A stretch of DNA of 54,617 nt. Origin: CAZJAT01 sp964544145 (lineage in GTDB: Bacteria; Hydrothermota; 32-111). Numbering within the stretch: position 1 is the stretch's first letter; each line of letters opens with the position of its first letter. Below are positions 31,538 to 41,324 of this stretch, piece by piece. The translations under genes were made by a program, and so were the position numbers. Under the pieces are notes generated by a model. That model was not told the DNA's origin, did not search any database, and was given only the letters and a program-made list of their open reading frames with translations. The stretch lies in the NCBI GenBank assembly GCA_964544145.1, contig CAZJAT010000013.1:1-54617 (forward strand), in the 5' to 3' direction.

Positions 31538-34500
31538 ATGATTAAAACAGCCATAAAAAGGCCAATACTTATAATTGTAGTGTTTCTTATAATATTGATA
31601 TTAGGATTTATATCATTGAGCAATTTACCTATTGAGCTGTATCCGGAGATTGAATTGCCCACTGTTTCTATTATCACTTATTATTATGGAGCATCAAGTT
31701 CTGATATTGAGGAACAGATAACAAAACCCATTGAATCAACAGTCTCTATGGTTCCGGATGTGACGGAAATCAGTTCTGAATCAAGAGAATCTGTTTCTGT
31801 AGTCAGTGTTACTTTTGATTATGGAAAGGATTTGGATGCCGCTCTCAATGATATAAGATCGCAGCTGGATTTCACAAAGGCATCATTGCCCGATGGTGCA
31901 ATGGATCCATTTGTATTTAAATTCTCAAGTTCAATGGCTCCAGCTGTAGTGATGGGTGTATCATCACCCGATATGTCAGTTTATGATTTATCAGCATTTA
32001 CGGAACAGAAAATACTGGATAGATTCAGGCAGGTGCCTGGAGTTGGTTCTGTATTTGCCTCTGGAAAGGAAAAGAAGGTCAATATTGATATTGATATAGC
32101 TAAAATGATGAAATTCGGCATTCCTCTTTCGCAGATAAAAGCTTCTATACAGGCACGGAATATCAATGTACCGCTTGGCGAGATTAAAGAGGGTATGATG
32201 TCATATTCTGCAAGAATACCGGGTGAATATGAATCAATTGAAGATATCAAGAAGACAGTGATAGGTGTTACAAGCAATTATGCCCCATTATATCTTGAGG
32301 ATGTCGCAGCAGTCACCTTTGGTGCAGGACCTGTTGAGGAAATCAGTAAGATTCTCGGTAATGAAGGTATTGTCATTGTAGTGCAGAAACAATCAGGAAC
32401 AAATACAATTGATGTGGTTAATGGGATAAAAGAGAAGGTTGCAGAAGCATCGGAAATCTACCCCAAGGGTACAAGAATTGATATGCTCTATGATACATCA
32501 GAGGATATTAAAGCATCAATAAATAATCTACTTTCAACAGTTTTATATGCATTCGGTTTTGTGGTTCTTATTGTGCTGCTTTTCCTCAGAAATTTCAGGG
32601 GCTCAATGATTATTGCAATAGCCATTCCATTTTCGCTGATTCTTGCATTTGTTTATCTGTATTTTTCAGATAGTTCAATCAATATAATTTCCCTTGCTTC
32701 CCTATCCATTGCCATAGGAATGGTGGTGGATAATTCAATTGTTGTGCTTGAGAATATATTCAGGCATAGGGATCAGGAGGGGGAAACACTTAAGGTTGCT
32801 TCAGAAAGAGGAACAAGTGAAGTTGTTACTGCCATTATGGCATCAACATTCACAACAATTGCAATCTTTATTCCATTGCTTTTTGTTGAGGGATTTACAG
32901 CAGTGCTATTTGAACAGCTGGCATTTACAGTGTCAATTGTTCTTTTGGGTTCACTATTTACCAGCACAACACTGACGCCTATGCTCTCGTCAAGGATTTT
33001 AAGAAAATTGGGTCACAAAAAATCGGGATTTGAAACATCAACGGAAAAGATATTTGAAAATATAGAATCCGGATATTCCCGTTTTTTATCATTTGCATTG
33101 AAGCATAAGGCATTCTTTATTGTGTCAATGATTATTATTTTCATTATGTCATTAATGCTGCTGCCTTCAATTAAAACAGAATTCATGTCAATGTCTGACG
33201 GGACTATTGTGTTCGGAACCATTAATCTTGTTCCGGGTATGCACATAGATGAAACATCAAAGATTATAGATGAATTGAATAGGCGGATTCCTGAAGAAAT
33301 ACCGGAATTTAATATATGGTCAACTCAGACAGGTATGGGTTCCGGAAATGCAGCCATGTCATCTGACAGAAATTCTTATTCTATAACGCTTATAGGAACA
33401 CTTAAGAAAGATGATAAAAACAGCAGGGATTACAAAGGCGTAATCAATGCTTTCAGGAATATTCTCAATGATTATCCTCAGGTGAAATCCTCTGATTTTT
33501 CAGGAGGGGGACCCGGTTCACGGCTAATGGGCGGAGGAAAACAAATATCAATGGAGATATTCGGCAATAATGTTGACGAGATATATAACATTGCATCTGA
33601 AATTAGTGCAGGAATGCAGGATTTCCCGGGTTTTGTAGATATCAGTGTTTCACGTGAAAAATCATTTGATAATATATCTATTGTTCCCAGAAAAGAAAAT
33701 ATGGGACAGACCGGTATGAATCCGTATTTCCTTATGCAGTCATTATACACAGGAATAACAGGTGAAGCTGTTTCTGTATTCAGAAGCGAAGGATATGAAT
33801 ATGACATTGATATGAGATTCAACAAGGATTATCTCCAATCAATGAATGATCTGTATGGTTTGCCTGTCAGCAATGCAGCAGGAATGATAATGCCTCTTTC
33901 CAATGTAGCAACAATAGAAATGACAAAGGAACCGCCGCTTATTGAACGAAAGAATTCAGAACGTTTTGTCACAGTAGAAGCCAATGTGAATGGCATTGCA
34001 ATGTCTGACGGCATGATTGCTGTTAATGATATTATTGACAATATAACCATTCCTGATGGTGTGCGTATTGTGAAAGGCGGAGATATTGAGAACCAGAAGG
34101 AATCATTCCAGGATCTTGCAACTGCAATATTGCTTGGTATTATTCTGGTTTTTCTTGTAATGGCAGGGCAATTTGAATCATTCATTGATCCATTTATCAT
34201 TATTTTCTCTCTTCCATTTGCATTTGTCGGTGTGATATGGGCATTATTCATTACAGGAACAACACTGTCAATAATGGGCTTTATCGGGATGCTTATGCTT
34301 GTCGGAATTGTGGTTAATAATGCAATTGTACTTGTTGATTATACAAATAAACTTAGAAAGCGCGGTATGGCCATTGCAGAAGCTGTTCCTCTTGCAGGTA
34401 AAACACGTTTGAGGCCCGTTATGATGACAGCACTAACAACGATAGGCGGTTTACTGCCATTGGCAATATCAACAGGTGAAGGTTCATCAATGTGGAGGCC

Positions 34501-34615
34501 TTTGGGTGTGACAGTGGTAGGCGGTCTGATAGTTTCATCAATTGTAACACTTGTGCTGATTCCTGTCATTTACTCATTGATGGAAAGAAAAGTAAAGCGC
34601 ACAGTAGAAGAATAA
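31538..34615 (+). CDS. RND-family efflux transporter (AcrB/HAE1-like)
   Basis: A 1025-residue inner-membrane proton-driven exporter with the twelve-helix, two-fold RND layout: TM1 near 11-30, large periplasmic loop to about 325, TM2-6, TM7, second large loop to about 845, TM8-12. The TM4 proton-relay region reads I-G-M-V-V-D-N-S-I-V-V-L-E-N-I, with a single Asp where AcrB has an Asp pair; this D-N form is frequent in HAE-type pumps outside enterobacteria. Family members export drugs, bile acids, dyes or lipids; the substrate is unknown. It is the last gene of the TetR-controlled operon, followed by a strong terminator. Confidence 0.95.
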   Translation: MIKTAIKRPILIIVVFLIILILGFISLSNLPIELYPEIELPTVSIITYYYGASSSDIEEQITKPIESTVSMVPDVTEISSESRESVSVVSVTFDYGKDLDAALNDIRSQLDFTKASLPDGAMDPFVFKFSSSMAPAVVMGVSSPDMSVYDLSAFTEQKILDRFRQVPGVGSVFASGKEKKVNIDIDIAKMMKFGIPLSQIKASIQARNINVPLGEIKEGMMSYSARIPGEYESIEDIKKTVIGVTSNYAPLYLEDVAAVTFGAGPVEEISKILGNEGIVIVVQKQSGTNTIDVVNGIKEKVAEASEIYPKGTRIDMLYDTSEDIKASINNLLSTVLYAFGFVVLIVLLFLRNFRGSMIIAIAIPFSLILAFVYLYFSDSSINIISLASLSIAIGMVVDNSIVVLENIFRHRDQEGETLKVASERGTSEVVTAIMASTFTTIAIFIPLLFVEGFTAVLFEQLAFTVSIVLLGSLFTSTTLTPMLSSRILRKLGHKKSGFETSTEKIFENIESGYSRFLSFALKHKAFFIVSMIIIFIMSLMLLPSIKTEFMSMSDGTIVFGTINLVPGMHIDETSKIIDELNRRIPEEIPEFNIWSTQTGMGSGNAAMSSDRNSYSITLIGTLKKDDKNSRDYKGVINAFRNILNDYPQVKSSDFSGGGPGSRLMGGGKQISMEIFGNNVDEIYNIASEISAGMQDFPGFVDISVSREKSFDNISIVPRKENMGQTGMNPYFLMQSLYTGITGEAVSVFRSEGYEYDIDMRFNKDYLQSMNDLYGLPVSNAAGMIMPLSNVATIEMTKEPPLIERKNSERFVTVEANVNGIAMSDGMIAVNDIIDNITIPDGVRIVKGGDIENQKESFQDLATAILLGIILVFLVMAGQFESFIDPFIIIFSLPFAFVGVIWALFITGTTLSIMGFIGMLMLVGIVVNNAIVLVDYTNKLRKRGMAIAEAVPLAGKTRLRPVMMTALTTIGGLLPLAISTGEGSSMWRPLGVTVVGGLIVSSIVTLVLIPVIYSLMERKVKRTVEE

Positions 34616-34620
34616 ATATC

Positions 34621-34652
34621 ATCAAGGGTCTGCGGTAATGCAGGCCCTTGAT
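34621..34652. terminator. Bidirectional terminator hairpin
   Basis: ATCAAGGG-T-CTGC (34621-34633) pairs with GCAG-G-CCCTTGAT (34640-34652), a 13-bp stem with one T-G pair and a 6-nt loop. It fills the gap between the convergent efflux operon and the second C25 gene. No long T run follows. Confidence 0.75.
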
Positions 34653-37600
34653 TCATTCCAAATGGACTTTTTTCCCTGATTTTGAAAAATATACACCCTT
34701 TGAATATTCATTGTCAATCTTCTGGCCCAATATATTATACAAACACAGCTTTGATGCAGGTATATATATATTAATCCTCTCTACTATGTTACCTGAAGGG
34801 TCTGATATGAGTAGTGATGTATATATATCGCTTTCTGATGTATTAATAAGCTCAATGGAATTATTTTTTTTGATTTTCTTAATGCATGAGAGGTGTGCCG
34901 GAATGATCACATCAATATCTTCCTCAGATGATATTGAAATGCAATTTTCGTTTTTAATTGTAAATATCCTTGAATGACCTGCTATGTGATATGTTATAAT
35001 AGAAGAAAACTTTTCACCATAAACAGAACTGAGTATAAGTGAATCTCTTGCATTGTGCGTGCCGCATCTTTTATAACAGTAGGCAGTGACAAAGGAGTCA
35101 GGCATTATAAATGAAGATGATAGATTTATACTATCAATAAAAAAGGGTATATAATCAATATTAATAAATATTGGATTATTATTGTAATTATGAATTAGAA
35201 AATGGATGGAATCGGAAATGTCTATTTGAGGGGGGATTGAGATGTTAGAGTAATAATCCATTAACAGAGAGAAATAGGAGTAAAACAGACGAATTGAATC
35301 GGGATGAGTCAATGCATACAGAGGAATTGATTGACAGAAATTGATGCCATTAAATGAAGATATGGCATTATTATCGTGAGATAGAAAACAGTATTCAGTT
35401 TCCAATATATCTGCACTCTTCACATCCTGTTTGAGATATATAAATCTATCTGCTATATTGAAAAATATGCTGTCATCACATTTGATGTCATTGCCGTCAT
35501 TGCCGCCATCTATGCCGAATAGAGCATGCAGCAATTTACTTGCATTATCATAGTACAGACAATCATTGCCCTCCATGAAGATAATGCTGGTTTGCGACAA
35601 AGATTGAACAATATGGGCAATACTGTCATTGAGTATATAATTATATGGATAATCACCGAGTGATAGCATATATGATGTATATGCAGGCGAGGAATAGAGC
35701 AATGTGTCAATAATAATATTCATTCTCAATGAATCCCTCATTATATCTATAATGCCTGATGAACAGTAATGCTTTAGGGGGTCAAAAATATACAGTGTCT
35801 TTGAACCGGAAATAGAGAAATGAATATCCAATGTATCATGAAAGAATCGGGAATCAGCAATAATATTGAAATATCCGCTATTATTATGGAATACTGCATA
35901 ATTAAACAGTATAATGCATTCACTGCAATTACCGGTCACAGAATTATATGTAAATTCAATAGAATTATTGTTAAGAAATGTGACAGTACATGAGTCAAAA
36001 AGATGACCATTATTTCTCATATACAGTGCAATACCATACATTGAATCGATGTATACAGGACTGTCTGATTTGACTGTAAATGAATCAGCAGTCAGAACTC
36101 TGCGTTCAATAGGGAACGAATACTGTCCATTATAATCACTGTTTTGTAATGAAAGCAAACCGGAATTAGTGTCTCTATTCATTATACAGTATAATCTGTA
36201 TACCTGTGATGTATCATCAATGATAATTGGTTGAGTATCTGTAATAAAACCGGTACATTTTACATGAAGGGTTTCCGGTATATGCTGTGAATGGATGTTA
36301 AAATCAATATATAATGATTCCCTGTATTCCGGTATAAAATCATAATCGCCTATACTGTCATTAATAATAAAATTATTGCAGAATAAGCTGTTGTTTCCTA
36401 CATAGACAGTATCAATACACAGATAACCTTTATTGTATGCTGAGACAATGAGTGTGTCATTCGGATGGATGTTTGTAATGAATAATTCATTATAACCTTC
36501 AATTACATTATAATAATGATCTGTCAATGTACTGAATATGCGCAGTCTCATATCACATTGAGCAATGACATCAAGAGAGCAGGTGGAGAGGAAAATACTG
36601 TCACTGCAAGTGAAAGACGGCATTTTCTCATGTTTGACAATGGGTATAATTGAAAGACCGTATAGATGATATGACATTAAGTGAGCAATGGAATAATCAT
36701 TGATACCAGCAGTATTTAATACTTGATTATTGAGTTGATTGAGGAATGAACCAATTTCACAGTTATCATTAAGATAGAATCGCGCATATTCGGTCATGAA
36801 CCGATTGTACTGATAAAAGGTTTCCGATGAAGATGCGATCACAGCGGACAATCCATTACTGCATATGAGCAGACTCTCTGCTAATGACGCACTTAATAGA
36901 TTGCCGGCAAGACATGAAAAAAAACAGAATATACCCGATTTTTCAGCTTTGAGGAGGGGTATATCAGAGAGTGATAATGAAGGATATACAGTAGATATGG
37001 CATTTGAATGACCCCAGAATAAGATCAATGAGGGATGCTCAAACAGGGTATTAAGTGTATTGATATTGAATGTAAAATCCTCATAGGGGGAAAGCATATA
37101 ATCAGGTATATAGGACAGATCCATGAATTTATTAATATGCATATGATCGGAAGTGATAAGCATATCAGTAGAAAATAATGATTGTGCAGTACTATGTACA
37201 ATATCCAATGAGCGGGCATACAGATAATCCTCTACTGAATCATAATCAGCATCATACATATGCCCCATCAGTCCCAATGACGATGTGTCATTGACTGTCA
37301 GATAATTGAGAACATGTTGTGCATACATGGAAATTCTGCATGAATCTGCAAAGGGTATTCTGCATATTGGAATAGAATTGATATACTCATTGTCTTTAAT
37401 GCCATAATTGCAATCAGAGTGAAATGTATTGCCATTATACGGATTTATATGTGTAAATGCCCCGATGTCACTCAAATCTCCAATAATAATTATACTGTGA
37501 ATGGCAGTATGATGTTTGAGAAAAGAATCGATACTCTGTTTAACAGAGTAGCAGTCTCTATAATTGGTTTTAAGTATAAGCGGCACATAATGACATGCAT

Positions 37601-37784
37601 TGAGAATAAATGTAATGTTCTTGCTATCAACATCTATGGGCTGAACAATCACAATTGTATCAGACTCAGAAGGTATAAATTCTCCCATATACGGCATGCC
37701 TGTCATATCATTATTATCCAGCATAATATCTCCCAGCATGATGAGCGGTATGATCATAAATACGAAATAAGACAGTGATTTCAT
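34653..37784 (-). CDS. Second C25 (gingipain-like) surface protein
   Basis: A 1043-residue secreted protein, signal peptide at about 1-18 (MKSLSYFVFMIIPLIMLG). The C25-like core lies at about 60-400, with H259 in I-L-F-W-G-H-S-N-A-I and C291 in C-F-F-S-C-L-A-G-N-L; the 32-residue spacing is one less than in the other C25 protein here, and the surrounding sequence is well diverged. Beta-rich modules follow. The end (L-Y-N-I-L-G-Q-K-I ... S-K-G-V-Y-F-S-K) looks like a shortened type IX sorting domain. It has many Ser, Ile, His, Tyr and Cys residues. Catalytic dyad is intact, so activity is possible but less sure than for 18876-22310. GGAGG precedes the ATG. Confidence 0.82.
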   Translation of the reverse strand: MKSLSYFVFMIIPLIMLGDIMLDNNDMTGMPYMGEFIPSESDTIVIVQPIDVDSKNITFILNACHYVPLILKTNYRDCYSVKQSIDSFLKHHTAIHSIIIIGDLSDIGAFTHINPYNGNTFHSDCNYGIKDNEYINSIPICRIPFADSCRISMYAQHVLNYLTVNDTSSLGLMGHMYDADYDSVEDYLYARSLDIVHSTAQSLFSTDMLITSDHMHINKFMDLSYIPDYMLSPYEDFTFNINTLNTLFEHPSLILFWGHSNAISTVYPSLSLSDIPLLKAEKSGIFCFFSCLAGNLLSASLAESLLICSNGLSAVIASSSETFYQYNRFMTEYARFYLNDNCEIGSFLNQLNNQVLNTAGINDYSIAHLMSYHLYGLSIIPIVKHEKMPSFTCSDSIFLSTCSLDVIAQCDMRLRIFSTLTDHYYNVIEGYNELFITNIHPNDTLIVSAYNKGYLCIDTVYVGNNSLFCNNFIINDSIGDYDFIPEYRESLYIDFNIHSQHIPETLHVKCTGFITDTQPIIIDDTSQVYRLYCIMNRDTNSGLLSLQNSDYNGQYSFPIERRVLTADSFTVKSDSPVYIDSMYGIALYMRNNGHLFDSCTVTFLNNNSIEFTYNSVTGNCSECIILFNYAVFHNNSGYFNIIADSRFFHDTLDIHFSISGSKTLYIFDPLKHYCSSGIIDIMRDSLRMNIIIDTLLYSSPAYTSYMLSLGDYPYNYILNDSIAHIVQSLSQTSIIFMEGNDCLYYDNASKLLHALFGIDGGNDGNDIKCDDSIFFNIADRFIYLKQDVKSADILETEYCFLSHDNNAISSFNGINFCQSIPLYALTHPDSIRLFYSYFSLLMDYYSNISIPPQIDISDSIHFLIHNYNNNPIFINIDYIPFFIDSINLSSSFIMPDSFVTAYCYKRCGTHNARDSLILSSVYGEKFSSIITYHIAGHSRIFTIKNENCISISSEEDIDVIIPAHLSCIKKIKKNNSIELINTSESDIYTSLLISDPSGNIVERINIYIPASKLCLYNILGQKIDNEYSKGVYFSKSGKKVHLE

Positions 37785-37801
37785 AATTCCTCCTTTATCA
37801 A

Positions 37802-37829
37802 ATTATACGAAACAATTGACAAAAGTCAA
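37802..37829 (-). promoter_or_regulatory. Promoter of the second C25 gene
   Basis: Minus strand TTGACT (complement of 37824-37829), 16-nt spacer, TATAAT (complement of 37802-37807). The leader would be about 10-12 nt and contain the GGAGG ribosome site. Confidence 0.75.
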
Positions 37830-37936
37830 GATGAAAAAATATAAATACATAATTGCAAATATATTACATTCTGTTGATATTTAAGCATATAATGATTTGT
37901 TTCAAGCATATTATTATACAAATAATGATATTTGAC

Positions 37937-37964
37937 TTGACATATGTAAACTTATTATTAGAAT
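37937..37964 (+). promoter_or_regulatory. Promoter of the barrel/TPR protein gene
   Basis: TTGACA (37937-37942), 16-nt spacer, TAGAAT (37959-37964), 23 nt ahead of the ATG with GGAGG in the leader. The rest of the divergent gap (about 37830-37936) shows AT-rich DNA without further clear signals. Confidence 0.75.
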
Positions 37965-37987
37965 AAAGTCAAATAACGGAGGATTTT

Positions 37988-39592
37988 ATGAAATATAAAG
38001 CATTTATATTAATGCTGATAATTATACCGGCAATGCTGTTTGCTCTTACACCCAAGAGGACAGAGCTGCTGGGCATACCAACCGCATATGTTCTGAAGAA
38101 TGGGCAACTTGATGTCGCGGGATATGTGAGCACAGCTATTAATTTTAATGATGACAGGGTGCCATTATCATACAATGTAGCTGTATCATACGGGTTTCTG
38201 GATATTATGGATGTTACATTGCATATGTATACATATAAGGATTTTGCATTACAATTCCAATATGCCATAATGCAGGGCAGTGATGTTTTTCCCAATATAT
38301 CTGTAGGTGTGAAGAATATAACATATAGAAGGTATATTGATGAAGGCGGCGGCGGAGATGATCCGGCAACAGCCGGATATTATGATTATTCTTATATTGA
38401 ACGTTCATCAGATATGTTCTCTCTGTATTTTGCATTTTCAAAGGACTTCGGTCCCATTGGTAAATTTACATTGGGTCTGGGAAGGGGAGAATTTATTGGT
38501 TATGACAGGGGAAAATACCTTTCAACTGCCGCATTCTTTGATCAGGTGCAGTTAACAAGCGGCTCATTTGTAAATGAGATTATGTTTGGTCTCTTTGCAG
38601 GTGTTGAGATACCCATTGCAACGAATTTTGCATTCCTTGCAGATGTTGATGGCAGGGATGTCAATGCAGGGATCAGATATTTTACTGATTTTCTCTCCGT
38701 TGATCTTGCTCTTACACATGCAGAGCTTTTTACTTCCAATCAGACAGAGCAGAGACCCAGAGTGGATATGAGTGTTAATTATCTATTTGATTTTGGTAAA
38801 AAGAAAGTGGAATACGGCTATCTTGCAATCAATGTTATTGATAATAGCACAAATAAATATATTCCCGCAACGATTTCATTTGAAGGATTAAAGGTAAAAC
38901 CGCTTTATCTGAAGAATGGTAAAGTTAAGATGAAGATGAAACCGGGCAAATATACTGTGAAAATTGAGGCTGAGGATTATAAATGGCAGAAACGCATATT
39001 AACAATTGCTTCAAATGCAACCAATGAGATTAATGTTTCATTGTCAAAGAAATATGATGAGAAACAGCAAATGCATGACAATGCCATTGCATTGGCAAAG
39101 GAAGCAAAATCAAAGCTCAATGCCGGTGATATTAATGGTGCAATAATTAAATTGGAAGAGGCGAAGAAATTAGCGCCCAATGATCCCACTGTTCTTGCAT
39201 ACTGGAAAGAGGCGCAGAATAAAAAGACCTCACTGATAAATACGCACAAGACCAATGCAATATCATATGAAAAGAAGAAATGGTACAAATCAGCCAAAAA
39301 TGAATGGAATGCCATTCTTATATTGGATAAGAACAATGCAGAGGCAAAGAAAAAATATGATGAAATGACAAAGAAGATCAATGATGCTGAAAAACCTAAA
39401 GAAACAAAGGTTACGGAAAAGAAGGAAGACAAACCCAAGGCGGACCCTGAGAAATTATACAATGAGGGTTATCAGGCCTTTTTGGATGGTGATTATAAGA
39501 AAGCCGTTTCAAAGTTTGAAGAAGTGCTGAAGATTGACCCAAATCACAAGAAAGCAAAACAGTATCTGAGTAAAGCAAAGAGCAGAATGTAA
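37988..39592 (+). CDS. Outer-membrane barrel protein with periplasmic TPR tail
   Basis: A 534-residue envelope protein. Signal peptide 1-19 (MKYKAFILMLIIIPAMLFA). Residues ~20-275 show barrel-like alternation with Tyr/Phe/Gly-rich strands. Residues ~276-355 look like a PEGA-type or carboxypeptidase-regulatory-like beta domain (P-A-T-I-S-F-E-G-L-K-V ... K-P-G-K-Y-T-V-K-I-E-A-E-D-Y). Residues ~360-534 are tetratricopeptide repeats, seen in D-I-N-G-A-I-I-K-L-E-E-A-K-K-L-A-P-N-D-P and D-G-D-Y-K-K-A-V-S-K-F-E-E-V-L-K-I-D-P. A Lys/Glu/Pro linker separates the last TPR. It may anchor a complex at the inner face of the outer membrane. GGAGG start; terminator follows. Confidence 0.8.
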   Translation: MKYKAFILMLIIIPAMLFALTPKRTELLGIPTAYVLKNGQLDVAGYVSTAINFNDDRVPLSYNVAVSYGFLDIMDVTLHMYTYKDFALQFQYAIMQGSDVFPNISVGVKNITYRRYIDEGGGGDDPATAGYYDYSYIERSSDMFSLYFAFSKDFGPIGKFTLGLGRGEFIGYDRGKYLSTAAFFDQVQLTSGSFVNEIMFGLFAGVEIPIATNFAFLADVDGRDVNAGIRYFTDFLSVDLALTHAELFTSNQTEQRPRVDMSVNYLFDFGKKKVEYGYLAINVIDNSTNKYIPATISFEGLKVKPLYLKNGKVKMKMKPGKYTVKIEAEDYKWQKRILTIASNATNEINVSLSKKYDEKQQMHDNAIALAKEAKSKLNAGDINGAIIKLEEAKKLAPNDPTVLAYWKEAQNKKTSLINTHKTNAISYEKKKWYKSAKNEWNAILILDKNNAEAKKKYDEMTKKINDAEKPKETKVTEKKEDKPKADPEKLYNEGYQAFLDGDYKKAVSKFEEVLKIDPNHKKAKQYLSKAKSRM

Positions 39593-39599
39593 TAAACCT

Positions 39600-39622
39600 G
39601 GGGGGCTTTTAGCCCCCTTTTT
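39600..39622 (+). terminator. Intrinsic terminator of the barrel/TPR gene
   Basis: GGGGGCT (39601-39607) pairs with AGCCCCC (39611-39617) around TTT, followed by five T. It ends only 3 nt before the ATG of the next gene, which therefore has no room for a ribosome site. Confidence 0.9.
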
Positions 39623-39625
39623 AAT

Positions 39626-40492
39626 ATGGATTATTCAAAATTATTCTCAATATTAGAAAACATAGCACAAGAGACAGATATAGAATTTTATGCTATAGGC
39701 GGAGCAGTGCGGGATAAGATAATTGGAAAGGCGGATATCACTGATATTGATATTTCCGTTGTAGGAAGATTCAATGCTTTTGTTGATATGCTCAGTAAAA
39801 CCATTTCGCCAGACAGCATAACAATGTCCCGCCTTAAGACTGCATCAATGAAAAAGGATGGATTATCTATTGATATAGTAACTGCGCGAAAGGAATCATA
39901 TGAAAAAGATGGAGTATTGCCTGTAGTAAAAGCCTCATCCATTGATAATGATATATTGAGAAGGGATTTCAGCATCAATTCAATTGCCTATGATTTTCAT
40001 AAAGGTGTCTATCTTGATCCGCTTAATGGGATAAATGATATAAAAAAGGGGATCATAAGAGGAAACAGGAAAGGGCTTTTTGATGAGGACCCAACACGTA
40101 TATTCAGACTTATTAAATACAGCAGGCGCCTGGGCTTTGTAATTGATACAAAAACAGAATATGATTTAAACCGCTCTCTGAAGAACAAATCCCTCTTTAT
40201 TAATGTGAGCAAATCAAGAATACACAGGGAATTTGAGATGATTCTCAGGGAAGAGAATGCCATTCTATGTTTGGAAGATATAGGTACAATGAAATTGATG
40301 AATCTGATAATGGGATGTAATGTTATTGTTAAACCGGACAAATTCAAAAAACATGCTTTATTGCTGGACAATATAATATCCATATTCGGTGATAATCACC
40401 GCGATACACTGATCAAAATTGCGGATATACTGAATAATGGGATAAAAAAATCAGAGATTAAGAATATATCCAAAAGAATGGATGCTGATTAA
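39626..40492 (+). CDS. Short CCA-adding/poly(A) polymerase family nucleotidyltransferase without HD domain
   Basis: A 288-residue class II tRNA nucleotidyltransferase-like protein. The head motifs are intact: A-I-G-G-A-V-R-D near residue 25, catalytic D-I-D in I-T-D-I-D-I-S-V near 40, L-R-R-D-F-S-I-N-S-I-A near 111, and E-D-P-T-R-I-F-R near 151. It stops soon after the neck region and has no HD domain, unlike the 445-residue relative at 22304-23641. Two such genes are typical of lineages that split CC-adding and A-adding, but the roles cannot be assigned here. The ATG follows the upstream terminator by 3 nt and has no ribosome site, so its expression must rely on read-through or an unusual start. 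Its stop overlaps the convergent CPBP gene by 4 nt. Confidence 0.85.
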   Translation: MDYSKLFSILENIAQETDIEFYAIGGAVRDKIIGKADITDIDISVVGRFNAFVDMLSKTISPDSITMSRLKTASMKKDGLSIDIVTARKESYEKDGVLPVVKASSIDNDILRRDFSINSIAYDFHKGVYLDPLNGINDIKKGIIRGNRKGLFDEDPTRIFRLIKYSRRLGFVIDTKTEYDLNRSLKNKSLFINVSKSRIHREFEMILREENAILCLEDIGTMKLMNLIMGCNVIVKPDKFKKHALLLDNIISIFGDNHRDTLIKIADILNNGIKKSEIKNISKRMDAD

Positions 40493-41322
40493 TTTATAAA
40501 TACAGCAATGATATCCATTGTAAGCGCTGTGATGAAATGTATGATTGCAGCAGGAAATATATTCTTTGTCCTGTATATAATTGCTCCAAGAAGCAATGCG
40601 CCGAAGAATGATGATATGGTTTCCAATTCGGGTTTTCCGTAATGGGAAAAAGCAAAGATAACTGCCTGAAGCAGTATAGCAAGATTAATATTCTTCAGAT
40701 GTTTGTTAAAAGAGAAAAGCATGAAACCCCTAAAGAAAAACTCCCAAATAATAAAAAAGAAGAGAAAATATAATTCATAGAGAACAAATGTCATTCCCCC
40801 CTTTTCCATTACCCTGAATAGCGGATACACCTTTGAAAAATCCCCTGTTCTTGATGCAATGATAACAATGGGTATCATTATCAATGCTGCAATTAATATA
40901 ATGAGACCGGACAATCTGAAATTCTTAAAATTCAAACCTATATCTGAAACAATAGCATCCTTAGAAAATAATGCTGCAGAGATTAAAGGCAGTGAAGCAA
41001 TTGCTGCGGTGATAACAGATACTGATTCCCCGGAAAAAAAAATTTTTATCTGTTTGAAAAACATTATGAGCGGAGAACCGATAATAAGGATGGTAAAGCA
41101 GATTAGTCCTATCCACTTGATGGCATGTTTTTTTTCCATAAACATATAAAAATAGACGGGTATTAGAAACATCATTATATATGAGTACATGAGCCAGAAA
41201 TTGTAGGGTCTGAAGAAATTATTATGATACATTAAAAATAGAACAATAAAAGATGAAAGCATTCCATAATAGATGATTTTCTCTTTTGCAATGGATTTGA
41301 TTGTTAAAATAATATCCTTCAT
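40489..41322 (-). CDS. CPBP-family intramembrane metalloprotease
   Basis: A 277-residue polytopic membrane protein with about eight hydrophobic segments. It has the CPBP (Abi/Rce1-like) glutamate motif as I-W-E-F-F-F-R-G-F-M (usual form EExxxRG, with Trp for the first Glu), the second motif F-A-F-S-H-Y and the third A-A-I-I-H-F. Family members are type II CAAX-prenyl-protease-like enzymes that cut membrane proteins or peptides. The substrate is unknown. GAGGT overlaps the upstream gene's stop, so it is the last gene of a four-gene minus-strand operon. Confidence 0.85.
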   Translation of the reverse strand: MKDIILTIKSIAKEKIIYYGMLSSFIVLFLMYHNNFFRPYNFWLMYSYIMMFLIPVYFYMFMEKKHAIKWIGLICFTILIIGSPLIMFFKQIKIFFSGESVSVITAAIASLPLISAALFSKDAIVSDIGLNFKNFRLSGLIILIAALIMIPIVIIASRTGDFSKVYPLFRVMEKGGMTFVLYELYFLFFFIIWEFFFRGFMLFSFNKHLKNINLAILLQAVIFAFSHYGKPELETISSFFGALLLGAIIYRTKNIFPAAIIHFITALTMDIIAVFIN

Positions 41323-41324
41323 AT

